DNA of 64,000 nt from Leucosporidium creatinivorum (GCA_001600635.1 BCKL01000030.1:166068-230067); one strand, 5' to 3'; counted from the stretch's first letter, positions 23,715-35,265 are shown. A program made the numbers and translations. Notes: generated by a model from the sequence alone, not told the origin.

Positions 23715-26374
23715 CTAGGTACTCTTCCTGGCCTTCTTGCCACCCTTCTTGACCTCCTTGACCGGCGCAGGAGCAGCAGCAGGTGCAGCGACCTCCTTCT
23801 TCTCCTCAACCTCCTCCTTCTCCTCCTCAGCCTCCGCCTTCTTCGGCTTGCCAACCTTGGGGTTAAGACCCTTCTTCTTCATCTGGATCTTCTTGGTCTG
23901 AGCGATAAGCTTCTCGTCCTCCTCCTCGTCGAACATGGGCGCGTCCGAGCCGGCGTTGGAACCCTCGTCGTCGGATTCGGCGAGAGGGGTGTAGGGCTCG
24001 AAGGCCGCCTCCTCGTCCTCGGCGCCGGGGACGGGCTTGGCGGGCTTGCCGACCTGTGATTGTAAGAGGAGACAGTCAGCAGAAGCTCGGCGAGGGGAAC
24101 GAGAAGCGCTAAAACCCACCTTGAACTTGGCGACGTAGAACCCATCCATGTTGTGGACGTGAGGATAGAACCTCCTGGTAAGGTGCATATTCTTGCCAAA
24201 CTCCTTTCCACGGAAGCTCTTGAAGCCCTCCTTTCCGAACGCCAACCCGGTGTCGACGAGCTTGACGTGAGGCCGTTTCCTCAGAGCGTAGGTGACGACC
24301 GCCTCGTTCTCCTCGGTCGTGACGCTGCAGGTCGAGTAGACGACGAAGCCACCCTTCTCCGAGTTGGGGGTGACCGAGTCGATGGCGCAGAGGACGAGCT
24401 GCTTTTGGAGGTGGGAGAGGAGGGTGAAGTCGCGCTCGGTCTGTTCGGGGGGTCGACAGGCGGTGGTCAGCCACGAAGAGATGAGAGGGTGAAAAGCACA
24501 GAGAGACGTACCTTGTTGACCTTGACGCTCTGATCCTTCGAGATGACACCGGTTCCCGAGCAAGGAGCATCGAGCAACACCCTATCGAATCCACCGATAA
24601 CCTTGGGGAACTCCCTTCCATCCAAGTTGGTGATGACGACATTCCTGCATCCCAACCTGGCGACGTTTCCTCCAAGACCCTTGATACGACCCCTCGAGGA
24701 ATCGTTGGCCCAGACTTCTCCCGTGTTGCCCATGAGAGCAGACATGTAGGTCGTCTTTCCTCCGGGGGCGGCCGACATGTCGAGCACGCGCTCGTGGGGT
24801 TGAGGACCGAGGGCGATGACGGGGAGGAAGGAGGAGGCGGATTGGAGGATGTAGTGGCCGGCGAGGTATTCGGGGGTGGCACCTGTAGTTGTTTACGAGT
24901 CAGCGAGAGCTCAGTAACAGATATAGAGACGACAGAACTCACCGACGGGTACTCCTCCACCTGAGAAGACCTGCAGTCCGACCTTGCTCCATCCTCCCTC
25001 GAGCGGCTCGAGATTGACTCCACGGTTGATGAGAGCCTGCGCGAGGTCCCTTCGGCGGGTCTTGAGGGTGTTGACACGGAGAGTGAGAGGACGGGGGGTA
25101 TCGGAGGTGGTGAAGAACTGGAGAGCCTCGTCGACGCCGAAGAGATCGAAGAGCTTCTCGGCGAGGTAGGGAGTGTAGCCGTGGTATTGGCAGACGTCGC
25201 CGATGAGCTGCTCGATGAGGTCGGAGCGGGACCTGTAGGATCAGAGAGTGTCAGCATAGCTCTTCGGACCGCAGGCGATCGTTCAACTCACATGCCGAGC
25301 TCGGCTCCCAACTCCTTCCAGTTGCCCAACACCCTCGCCGAGTTCCTCATCCTCCTCTCCACAGCCCTGAGGTCGGTAAGCTGGCCCTCCTCCAACTCAT
25401 CCTCGGAGTCGGCCTCGAGGTCAGACCTAGTGGCATCCTCCTCGTCGCCGAAGGCGGAAGGATCCTCGCGAGCGGCGCGCTCCTTGGGTCCACCGAGACG
25501 GGCGGCGGGGGCGTCCTCGTCGTCCGAGTTGTAGGCGTCGGCACGGGCGGCACGCTTGGCGGCCTTCTTTCCTGAGGCGGGCATCATCTCGGCTCTTCAG
25601 AAGGGAGGTCCAGGTCAGCGAGAGGTCCTTCGGCGCGCGCTGAACGGATACTCACTCTTGAGCGGTCATCTCGAAGTCGTCAAGGGTGACTCCATCCTCG
25701 GCATCCTCGAGATCAAACTCGTCGTCCATCTCCTCGTCCTCCTCATCATCATCGCTTTCGCGGTCAAGGTCGAACTCGTCGGCGGCTTCGGGCTCCTCGA
25801 GATCCTCGTCATTGAAGAGGGCGCTGTGGGTGATAGTATCGGGTCAGTATTCCGCTACATCCTGCACCGAGCTCGAGCACTGCAGAACTCACGAACGAGC
25901 GGCCTCGAGGCCTTTTGCGTTGGCGTTGGCAAACTCCCTATCCTCCTCGTCCTCATCCTCAAAGTCGTCCTGCTCCTGCAGTCCCTCGAGATCATCGTCA
26001 TCCGAATCCTCTTCGTCTCCCTGCTGCTGCTTGGCCGAGCCGTCCTTCTTGGACTTGCGCGCCCTCTTTGCTGCTCGTTCTCCTGCGCCCGAGGGGTCTG
26101 CCCTGCCGTCGTTGATGCCCGACTTGGACTGCCTGCCTTTGCCTGGCTTGGAGCCCTTCTGAGGAATCTTGCCCTCACGCTGAGCCCGAGCTTCGGCCGC
26201 TGCCTTGCGCTTGCCAATATGCTGGCCCGATTGAGGGTGAGCAGAAGAGCCAGCGAGAGGAGCGGGGTCGCCCTGTTTGGTGCGTTGTTGGCGTCCCTGT
26301 AGGAATGTAAGAGCAAGATGGTTAGCTGTAAGAACTTTCTACCCGAGCTGTAGGGCGGTAGAGCGACTTGCCAT
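23715..26374 (-). CDS. NOP2: 25S rRNA cytosine-C5 methyltransferase NOP2
   Basis: The start codon is alone in its coding exon (26374-26372), followed by an intron and then [18 protein letters not shown], matching the fungal NOP2 N-terminus. Stop at 23715 after KKARKST. The N-terminal third is basic, then very acidic ([19 protein letters not shown]). The catalytic RsmB/NOP2 domain shows [30 protein letters not shown] (SAM binding), DAPCSGTGV with the motif IV Cys, and [16 protein letters not shown] with the catalytic TC. The tail is Lys-, Glu- and Ala-rich. About 730 residues. Known: Nop2 methylates 25S rRNA and is required for 60S assembly in the nucleolus. A PAC-like element lies upstream. 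The divergent neighbour is an MCH1-like transporter 441 bp away. Confidence 0.97.
26297..26371 (-). other. GC-AG intron directly after the NOP2 start codon
   Basis: Read on the minus strand, ATG is followed by GCAAGTCGC and the intron ends CTACAG before GGACGCC. Only this junction gives [17 protein letters not shown] donors followed by AAGT are the known minor class of U2 introns. Confidence 0.75.
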
Positions 26375-26637
26375 GGCTAAATGAGTGGTTTAGAGAGAGG
26401 GAGAGGCTCAGCGCTTCGCAAAGTCGCAAAGTCGGAAACGTCCAGGGGTCTCGTCTTCGCCGAGCTGTAGGGCTATAGCCTGATAGGCTTCAAATTGCTC
26501 TGCTATACTATTCCAGGTATTACCGAGCTTGTAAAAGCTAATGCAGAGGGTGTCCAGTCTTGACTCTGCTCGTCTCGAGATCTCGCGTTCGGAGCTCTCT
26601 CCCTCTCTCCCTCTCGCGCCATTCGACTCTCGCTTTA

Positions 26638-26645
26638 CTCATCGC
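26638..26645 (-). promoter_or_regulatory. PAC-like element upstream of NOP2
   Basis: GCGATGAGT on the minus strand, about 265 bp before the NOP2 ATG. It matches the yeast PAC core GCGATGAG, which is enriched in ribosome-biogenesis promoters. A single match, so suggestive only. Confidence 0.4.
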
Positions 26646-26815
26646 CTGTTATCGCTTCTTAAGGGCCTCGGATTAGATTCTGGTTCCCTTCATTACAGGA
26701 TAGGCCCAGGCGGCTCCTCCTTCTTCTCATTCCCCTACAGCTCAGACGCCACCCTCTCAGTCTCTCGTCGTCTCTCGTCCCTCTCCAGGCCTCGCTCGCC
26801 TCGCCCACAGCAGCA

Positions 26816-28809
26816 ATGTACACCCATCGTCGACTCTTCTGCTTCCTAGCAGTCTGCGCTAATTGCATCACAGCAGGATGTACGTTGTCCTCTCTCTGTT
26901 CAACGCTCCAGCTGACCCCGTCTCGCATCGACCCCCACAGCCATCTTCACCTTCCCTCTCTTCGGACCACCCTTAGCTCGAGGGATAGGGCTCACCGGCG
27001 CTCAGACCAACGCTCTCGCCTCCGCCTCCATTCTAGGAGAATGTCAGCCCTTCTCCCACTGCAACGCGCGCTCCCCCTCCCAGCTGACCAGGCTCCCTCC
27101 CCACTTGCAACAGACGCCGCCGCCGTCTTCTGGGGCTCACTCGCCGACCGACGAGGACCAGGAGCCGTATCCTTCTGTGCTGCTTTGCTCTATGCATTGG
27201 GATACGGCATGATGGGATGGAGGTACAAGGTCTCGGTGGGGATGGCCGAGCGGGGAGAGATGCTGCCCGAGGGGCAGTGGGTCTGGTTGTGTGGGTATTA
27301 CTTCCTGGCTGGGTGTGGGACGGCCGCTAGCTACTTTGGGGCGATTATTGCGGCGACTAAGAGTACGCCCAAGAGGCATTCGGGGCTGGGTGAGTTTCGC
27401 TTTCCTCGCTTTCGGCTTTCGGTTTCGCTGACCATTCCCTCTCTATACCGCTTCCTTCACTGTCTGATCAACCACGACAAGCCATCGGAGTCCCCTGCGC
27501 CATCTTCGGTCTCTCCCCTCTCTTCCTCTCGGCTCTCGCGCCCTACTTCACCGTCGACTCCTCCTCTTCCTCCGTCCTCTCCTCCCTCACCGCCGACGAC
27601 CAAACCACCGGCATCAACGACGAGCTCGACCCAGGGAAATGGCTCCTCTTCCTCGCTCTCGCTCTCTTCATCGTCAACGGCCTGAGCGGCTTCGCACTCG
27701 GCGAGATTCCCTGCGAGGAGCATGCGAGTGAGGAGGACGTCAAAGGCGCGGGTCGAGTGAGAGGAGAAGAGGGAGGAAGGGACAGCGGATTTGTGGGGAG
27801 TGAGGAGAACTCGGTGGTCGATTTGGAGAGGGAGGGAGAGGGAGTGACGGAGCGGACGGCGTTGCTCGGCGCGACGAGGGAGGCAGCGGCGGACAAGGAG
27901 GAGCAGAGCATCGCTCAGCTATTGAGGACGCCAACGTTCTGGCTCTTTGGGCTCGTCATCTTCTTGAGTACAGTACGTCTATCTCACCCTCTCCTCGACT
28001 CGAGCTGACCTCGGCGCTACTCGACCAGGGTCCCTGCGAGATGGTCATGGCCTCCCTCGGCGGGATCGTGGAATCCCTCCTCGGCATTCGGATCACTACT
28101 CCCACCCCATCCTCCTCTTCCTCCCTCGCCCACCTCCTCACCACCCTCACGCACGACTCCCGCGCCCTCGGCCTCCGCCGCCTACACGTCCAAGTCCTCA
28201 GCATCAGCAACACCGTCTCCCGTCTCCTCATCGGCCTTCTCTCCGACTGGCTCTCCTACGCCGCCGAACCCATCCCTGAAGCAGAGCTGGGTGAGGGTTG
28301 GTGGGGATGGTGGAAGAGGACGTTTCATCGGAAACCGCAGGTGTCGCGGTTGGCTTTTCTCGTGGCGGCGGGAGGGATGTTGAGTGTGGCTTATGCTTAT
28401 GTGGCGGTCGGGTTGACGAGTACAGATGGCCTGTGGGTGTTGAGTGTTGGTGAGTCGTCTCTTGCCCTCCCTGCAGCTCCCAGCTAACCTCCTCCCGTCT
28501 TCCCCAGCAACGGGACTCTCCTACGGCCTCGTCTTCACCCTCGCGCCCGCCATCGTCCGAGTCGTCTACCCCGTCTCCGCCTTCGGCCGCAACTGGGGTC
28601 TCCTCACCTGGTTCTCCGCCCTCGGCGCCCTCCTCTTCACTCCCCTCTTCGGCATTCTCCTCGACCTCGCGGCAAAGAAGCAGCACTCGGAGGTCTGCTA
28701 TGGGAAGGGGTGCTATGAGGTCGTGTTTGTGCTTAGTAGTGTCAGCTGTGCGATGGCGGCGGGGATCGTTGGGGTGCTTTGGAAGGGGTGGTGGAGGGGG
28801 TTAGTGTGA
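26816..28809 (+). CDS. MFS transporter, MCH1-like (monocarboxylate-porter homologue)
   Basis: ATG at 26816 (MYTHRRLFCFLAVCANCITA), stop at 28807-28809 (WWRGLV). Introns with CTGAC branch sites separate the segments SIFTFPLFGPPLARGIGLTG, WGSLADRRGPGAVSFCAALL, GYYFLAGCGTAASYFGAII, AIGVPCAIFGLSPLFLSALA, a cytosolic loop rich in Glu and Gly around 27720-27900, LRTPTFWLFGLVIFLSTGPC, ISNTVSRLLIGLLSDWLSYA, and YPVSAFGRNWGLLTWFSALG. The late segment with FGRNWG is typical of fungal MCH1-like proteins, which have 12 membrane helices. Substrate is unknown; yeast Mch proteins do not all carry monocarboxylates. Only this copy is complete; the 3' two thirds recur after the N gap. Confidence 0.88.
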
Positions 28810-29145
28810 GATGGGCGGCTCGGCGAGGATCGTGGCAAGTGGAGGGCTCCTTGTACGTGGGTTGGACTGAGTCAGTGATATGAGTAGTGTATTCTTGCGT
28901 GTGCATTAGATCTTGTGTGTCTTGTCTCGTCGACCTTGGGCTCAGCTGGCGGCGAGAGATTGCTCAGCGCTCGGCGCTCGGTCGAGCTCTGCTGCTCTTA
29001 CTTGGCTGTGAGAGCTCTCGATTCGCTGATCCTACTCTCAGCCTATCTGTAGCTATCCACCCTCGACACTCACCCCACTCTGAACGACGACCGAACTCGA
29101 CCCCTCCGAACGAGTTGTGACCCTCGTCTCTCTCCCTCCTCCCAC
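27373..29145 (+). repeat. Direct repeat copy 1 flanking the N gap
   Basis: 1,773 bp that recur at a constant offset of 2,443 bp at 29816-31588, with no difference found at the places compared. The copy stops exactly where the N run starts. Confidence 0.95.
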
Positions 29146-29815
29146 NNNNNNNNNNNNNNNNNNNNNNNNNNNNNNNNNNNNNNNNNNNNNNNNNNNNNNN
29201 NNNNNNNNNNNNNNNNNNNNNNNNNNNNNNNNNNNNNNNNNNNNNNNNNNNNNNNNNNNNNNNNNNNNNNNNNNNNNNNNNNNNNNNNNNNNNNNNNNNN
29301 NNNNNNNNNNNNNNNNNNNNNNNNNNNNNNNNNNNNNNNNNNNNNNNNNNNNNNNNNNNNNNNNNNNNNNNNNNNNNNNNNNNNNNNNNNNNNNNNNNNN
29401 NNNNNNNNNNNNNNNNNNNNNNNNNNNNNNNNNNNNNNNNNNNNNNNNNNNNNNNNNNNNNNNNNNNNNNNNNNNNNNNNNNNNNNNNNNNNNNNNNNNN
29501 NNNNNNNNNNNNNNNNNNNNNNNNNNNNNNNNNNNNNNNNNNNNNNNNNNNNNNNNNNNNNNNNNNNNNNNNNNNNNNNNNNNNNNNNNNNNNNNNNNNN
29601 NNNNNNNNNNNNNNNNNNNNNNNNNNNNNNNNNNNNNNNNNNNNNNNNNNNNNNNNNNNNNNNNNNNNNNNNNNNNNNNNNNNNNNNNNNNNNNNNNNNN
29701 NNNNNNNNNNNNNNNNNNNNNNNNNNNNNNNNNNNNNNNNNNNNNNNNNNNNNNNNNNNNNNNNNNNNNNNNNNNNNNNNNNNNNNNNNNNNNNNNNNNN
29801 NNNNNNNNNNNNNNN
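29146..29815. other. Assembly gap of 670 N
   Basis: A run of 670 undetermined bases. The same sequence ends before it and begins again after it, so it marks a scaffold join. Confidence 0.99.
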
Positions 29816-31252
29816 GAGGCATTCGGGGCTGGGTGAGTTTCGCTTTCCTCGCTTTCGGCTTTCGGTTTCGCTGACCATTCCCTCTCTATACCGCTTCCTT
29901 CACTGTCTGATCAACCACGACAAGCCATCGGAGTCCCCTGCGCCATCTTCGGTCTCTCCCCTCTCTTCCTCTCGGCTCTCGCGCCCTACTTCACCGTCGA
30001 CTCCTCCTCTTCCTCCGTCCTCTCCTCCCTCACCGCCGACGACCAAACCACCGGCATCAACGACGAGCTCGACCCAGGGAAATGGCTCCTCTTCCTCGCT
30101 CTCGCTCTCTTCATCGTCAACGGCCTGAGCGGCTTCGCACTCGGCGAGATTCCCTGCGAGGAGCATGCGAGTGAGGAGGACGTCAAAGGCGCGGGTCGAG
30201 TGAGAGGAGAAGAGGGAGGAAGGGACAGCGGATTTGTGGGGAGTGAGGAGAACTCGGTGGTCGATTTGGAGAGGGAGGGAGAGGGAGTGACGGAGCGGAC
30301 GGCGTTGCTCGGCGCGACGAGGGAGGCAGCGGCGGACAAGGAGGAGCAGAGCATCGCTCAGCTATTGAGGACGCCAACGTTCTGGCTCTTTGGGCTCGTC
30401 ATCTTCTTGAGTACAGTACGTCTATCTCACCCTCTCCTCGACTCGAGCTGACCTCGGCGCTACTCGACCAGGGTCCCTGCGAGATGGTCATGGCCTCCCT
30501 CGGCGGGATCGTGGAATCCCTCCTCGGCATTCGGATCACTACTCCCACCCCATCCTCCTCTTCCTCCCTCGCCCACCTCCTCACCACCCTCACGCACGAC
30601 TCCCGCGCCCTCGGCCTCCGCCGCCTACACGTCCAAGTCCTCAGCATCAGCAACACCGTCTCCCGTCTCCTCATCGGCCTTCTCTCCGACTGGCTCTCCT
30701 ACGCCGCCGAACCCATCCCTGAAGCAGAGCTGGGTGAGGGTTGGTGGGGATGGTGGAAGAGGACGTTTCATCGGAAACCGCAGGTGTCGCGGTTGGCTTT
30801 TCTCGTGGCGGCGGGAGGGATGTTGAGTGTGGCTTATGCTTATGTGGCGGTCGGGTTGACGAGTACAGATGGCCTGTGGGTGTTGAGTGTTGGTGAGTCG
30901 TCTCTTGCCCTCCCTGCAGCTCCCAGCTAACCTCCTCCCGTCTTCCCCAGCAACGGGACTCTCCTACGGCCTCGTCTTCACCCTCGCGCCCGCCATCGTC
31001 CGAGTCGTCTACCCCGTCTCCGCCTTCGGCCGCAACTGGGGTCTCCTCACCTGGTTCTCCGCCCTCGGCGCCCTCCTCTTCACTCCCCTCTTCGGCATTC
31101 TCCTCGACCTCGCGGCAAAGAAGCAGCACTCGGAGGTCTGCTATGGGAAGGGGTGCTATGAGGTCGTGTTTGTGCTTAGTAGTGTCAGCTGTGCGATGGC
31201 GGCGGGGATCGTTGGGGTGCTTTGGAAGGGGTGGTGGAGGGGGTTAGTGTGA
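29816..31252 (+). CDS. MCH1-like transporter, 3' part (probable assembly duplicate)
   Basis: The sequence enters in the exon that encodes the RHSGL segment and runs to the same stop codon (WWRGLV). Every translated exon equals that of the gene at 26816-28809. It has no 5' part because the gap cuts it. It is most simply the same gene sequenced on two contigs that were not merged. If the gap is real, it would instead be a very recent tandem duplicate. Confidence 0.8.
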
Positions 31253-31588
31253 GATGGGCGGCTCGGCGAGGATCGTGGCAAGTGGAGGGCTCCTTGTACG
31301 TGGGTTGGACTGAGTCAGTGATATGAGTAGTGTATTCTTGCGTGTGCATTAGATCTTGTGTGTCTTGTCTCGTCGACCTTGGGCTCAGCTGGCGGCGAGA
31401 GATTGCTCAGCGCTCGGCGCTCGGTCGAGCTCTGCTGCTCTTACTTGGCTGTGAGAGCTCTCGATTCGCTGATCCTACTCTCAGCCTATCTGTAGCTATC
31501 CACCCTCGACACTCACCCCACTCTGAACGACGACCGAACTCGACCCCTCCGAACGAGTTGTGACCCTCGTCTCTCTCCCTCCTCCCAC
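29816..31588 (+). repeat. Direct repeat copy 2 flanking the N gap
   Basis: Starts at the first base after the gap and equals 27373-29145. It then continues without a break into the start of the F-box gene at 31632. Confidence 0.95.
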
Positions 31589-31920
31589 TCACTCGTGCTC
31601 GCTTTGCTCTCGACTCGTCGCTCGGCTCAGGATGGAAGCAAGCCTGTTGGAGCAGCTGGAGAAGCTCTCTGTGCATTCCGAGACTACCACAGGTGAGCTA
31701 CAGCCTCGTCCCCCCAACTCAGCTCGAGCCTCGCCAGCTGACACCGCGCGTCCTCTCAAACAGCACCTTCCATCCCCTCCGAGATCATCCAGCACACCCT
31801 CGGCTTCCTCGATCCCAAAGCTCAGGATACTCTCACCACCCTCCTCCACTGCCAGCTCGTCTCGCGCTCCTTCGCCGCCGCTTCGCTCGCCCCCGTCGTC
31901 TGGCGTCCGCTCGTCAAAGC
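31412..31920 (+). repeat. Inverted repeat, copy 2: leader, exon 1, intron 1 and F-box exon
   Basis: Counterpart of 23115-23630 in opposite orientation. It ends with the codons for WRPLVKA, after which the two genes differ strongly. Confidence 0.9.
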
Positions 31921-33923
31921 CACGTGGGGAGGCGGTACGCTCCGCTACCCAGCTCATAAGCTTCCTTACAAGAAGGACCAGAAGCTCGTCGACAAGCTCT
32001 TCCCCTCGCCGTCTCGCGCTGCACCCTCCGACCCCTTTGCCATCTTCCGCGCTCGGTCGCAGCTCGACGGACTGGCGAGGAAGCACATCGACCTCCTCAC
32101 GAATGGGACGAAAGATCGACTTGTCTCCATCACGACCACCTCGATGCTAGGCGACCAGATCTGGCAGCAGGTCGACCGGTCAAGGTTGGTCGGCAATCGC
32201 AGGCTACCATTCGAGCCCAACGCCTTCACGCAGAGCTGGTGGTGCAAGGAGATCCTAAGTTGGGCTTCTTGCTTCAGAGCTGTCGAGACGTGGCGTGCAA
32301 TCTTCGAGAGAAGAATAGTCGGCGAGGAAGCCATTGAGCTCGGCATCCTTGCTTTCGATGCCTTTGCGCTGGGCGCGGATGCCGACGCCGTGAGTAGGAG
32401 TAGCGTTACTTCTCCGCGTACCTTCTGAGCCTTCCCCCTACCGCAGACCTCCAGATTCTTTGAATCCAACCTCCCCCTCGTGGTCCAAGGCCTTCAGCAG
32501 GACGGTCACCGAGGCTCGGACAGCAACGAACCTTTCGAGGAGTTGCGACGCCTCCTTGCCATCATTATTCGGGTCTACGAGGAGTGTAAGCTCACTCTAC
32601 CTAGAAGGGCCGACCTAACTCTCGAGTCCGAAGGCCCCCTCGACCAGGTGCGCCCATCGTCTCGCTTGGATCGGCTTCCGCGACGAATTGCTGATGCCGA
32701 CTGCCTTCAGATGTTCCTTCGACCTGCGATCACGCGCTTGGACCTTCCCAACGGACCTCCGCTGTCCGACTTCCCGTTACACCCCACCGCCTTCGCCACG
32801 ATCTTCCTGGCGTTCACTCGTCGACTCCCCGCGCCGTTCGCAATCACGGTCAAGCTGTGCGCCTCCGATTGCTACGTCATCGCTTGGAAAGATAAGCCGC
32901 ACATTGCCTGCCTCATGAACATGCGCAGAGGCATCGGCGCCGGCTCGCTATACAGCGCTGCCGACATGACCGAGGAGGAGCATGAGCGTTGCTTGAAGGC
33001 GACCGAAGTGGTGAGTTGCGTGACGGCCATCAAAGACGTCAAAGCTTGAAGATAGATCGCTAACACCTCCTACACAGCTCGCTCGCTATGGGGACGAGAT
33101 GTCGCTTCGGGCTGCCAGCACGAGCTATGCTCAAGCGGACCAGTCTCGCTCTCGATCAGCCTACGCCGCTTCGATAATTGGCTGGTTCATGTTCGAAGCG
33201 GATCCGGAGGAGAGGAAGCAGATCTTCCCTCAGCTTCGCCAACAGTTCCTACCACCTCGAGCTCTGGCCATCCCCGTGCTCAAGCACTGCGTTCTGCCGA
33301 CCCTCTCGGACGCTCATATGGTGGAGAAGGCGAGCGAGATCATCAAGGAGCTCGATGCCGAAGATTCGAAGACGATTACTCCTCAGCGCCGACCCCGCGA
33401 CGGATCTTTCAACCTCAAGCTTCGTGTCGGCGATACTCTCCTTCTTCGCTCGACGGGCGCGCTCGGCGTGGTTGCGGGATGGGAAGCGCTTGAAGGAGCG
33501 AGCACGGGGGGTACGTCATCGCTTACTCCGTCTTGTACTTCTGAGCCCCTCGCTGACCTCTTACTCGTACGAATCCACTCTCCTCTCGCCGCCCAGCTGC
33601 TCAAGCGAAGCAGCGAGCCAAGCCTCTTCCTCGTCGGATGGAATACGTCTACCTAGCAGTGAGCTTCGGATCACTACATCTCGTACCTGTCCTATCGCTG
33701 ACCGGCTCTGCGTCAGATCCTCGAATCTCACACGCAATACCATCAACCGATTCGACTCCGCGACGCCGAGATCGACACCACTCGCCGCCCCCTACCCTCA
33801 CAGGTCCAGACCCTCATAAATGTTGCCTCGATTGGACGACTCTTCAACCAGTGCATCGATGACTTCTCGACCATCGTCCTTGCGCCTTCCGCTGAGACGC
33901 TCGCGAGGTGGCCGGATGGCTAA
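31632..33923 (+). CDS. F-box protein, FBXO21-like with C-terminal YccV/HspQ domain (paralog 2)
   Basis: ATG at 31632 (MEASLLEQLEKLSVHSETTT), stop TAA at 33921-33923 after SAETLARWPDG. F-box in exon 2 (PSEIIQHTLGFLDP, HCQLVSRSFAAASLAP). Then QSWWCKEILSWASCFRAVET, AIELGILAFDAFALG, a region with FLAFTRRLPAPFAITVKL and LMNMRRGIGAGSLYSAADM (transglutaminase-like/SirB1 part), and the YccV/HspQ domain (DGSFNLKLRVGDTLLLRSTG, LGVVAGWEALEG). About eight short introns. Likely an SCF substrate receptor acting with Skp1, which is encoded at 58438. It differs from paralog 1 by a longer spacer after the F-box (SPSRAAPSDPFAIFRAR). Confidence 0.88.
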
Positions 33924-34209
33924 AGGGGGAGACGCTGTACCGCCGTCGAAATTGATACGCTTGAATCAGTACAGTTCTGAGCGCCGCCATAGTTGAGCAG
34001 CGAGCAATTAGCGCCGAACAAAGGCTATGCGAGCGGCTTGTGAGGATCAGAGGCTCGGCGAAGTCTTGCTAGCGCTTGCTGCTCGCTGAGCGGTCGCTCT
34101 GATCGGTCCGAGAGGCTTCTGAGAGCTGCAACGACATCTCAAACTGCTGTCCACTATCTGTAGCGAATTGCCAACCTATTCTTCCTCTCCCGTCCCCCTC
34201 GGCGCCGAC
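33924..34209. other. Convergent intergenic spacer
   Basis: About 286 bp between converging stop codons. No gene or RNA recognised; several CGCCGA/TCGGCG words occur. Confidence 0.5.
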
Positions 34210-34859
34210 TCAGCCGCTGCCCGTCCCCTGCTCCTCGCTCGCCCACTCGATCTGCACCCTCTTCTTGCTCATCTCCTGCGTCACCCTCGGCATCACCAAC
34301 GTCAAGACACCATCCTCCAACTTGGCCTTGACCTCTCCCGCGGTCAAGCCATGAGGGACGTTGATCGCCCTCCACCAGAAGCCGAGCTTCCTCTCGGCGA
34401 TAGAGTGCGTCGCGTGCTCGGAGGGAGGGTGAGGACGTTTGGGGATGGGAGCGAGAACTTGGAGAGTGTCGCTGATGAGTTGAAAGGTGGAGAGATGGGG
34501 AGACGAGGCGAAAGATGAGAGAGGCCAGGGTCAGCGCTCAGCTCGGCGAAGAGCTGTAGCACGAAATAGCTCACTCCCTCAAGGTCAACGTGATGTCCTT
34601 CTTCTTGACTCCGGGAACCTCAAGAGTACAGTGCATGTAGTCCTTCAAGAGCACGCTGCGAGACGGAGGCGAAGTGATCAGCTGTCAAAGCCGGCTCGGT
34701 CGAGGGGCTCGAGACACACCAGTCCATCTTGGGGTGCAAGAACCTCATGGGACGACTATCAGGGTTCTCGTCGGCCCACTGGAAGCCGAGGAAGTCGCCG
34801 TACGGGTCGAGAGAAGGGTAGACGAGAGGAGGAGGGTAAGAGTAGTAGGGCGTGACCAT
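34210..34859 (-). CDS. Small heat-shock protein (HSP20/alpha-crystallin) 1
   Basis: ATG at 34859 (MVTPYYSYPPPLVYPSLDP), stop at 34210. Three exons give an N-terminal arm ending RFLHPKMDW, then LEVPGVKKKDITLTL and the core with INVPHGLTAGEVKAKLEDGV LTLVMP, the alpha-crystallin signature A-x-x-x-x-G-V-L. About 170 residues. Known: sHSPs are oligomeric, ATP-independent holdases. Two further members lie at 41548 and 42671; all three share the P-K-M-[DN] motif before the core. The core of this one is the most divergent. Confidence 0.9.
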
Positions 34860-35265
34860 GCTGACGAGTAGGATGGCAGTCTATAGCTCCTCTAAGAGGT
34901 AAGCGGATACTTATTGTAGCGCAGCCAAGCCAAGCGGGGACTCACAATGCTGGCGAGACGTGGTCGAAGCGGAAGAGTTGAGCTCGGCCACCAGCGCAGG
35001 TCGATCTCCCGGCCTCACGACTCGACTATCTGGCCCCAAGTGAGCGGAGAACAACGATTGTACTCGAATAGATCAGATCCAGCGGTCTTCAGGCTCACCG
35101 CGCCTTGCCTCTCATCGCCGAGCTCGGAGTCCTCTCGGCGCAGCACTTCGCCCCCTCTCCATTCGTTCAAGCTGGTCGAAACCTGCAGGGAGAGCAGGGA
35201 GACCGAGATCCCGATTCGACTCTTACACAGCAGCATCTTCCAAGCACTCCCTCGGCCATCGCTCG
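34860..35265. promoter_or_regulatory. Divergent intergenic region, HSP20-1 / TLC-1
   Basis: About 400 bp between opposing start codons. No clear array of heat-shock elements (nGAAn units) was found by eye. Confidence 0.45.

Noticed and set aside
24109-25257. A 382-codon frame in another phase over NOP2
   Set aside because: It overlaps the SAM-binding domain of NOP2 in a shifted frame and is Ser/Pro/Arg-rich, as expected from GC-rich shadows.
29070-29878. Long open frames across the gap
   Set aside because: They consist mainly of undetermined bases.
29816-31252. A genuine tandem duplication of the MCH1-like transporter
   Set aside because: Identity is complete and the borders coincide with the N run, so an assembly overlap is far simpler.
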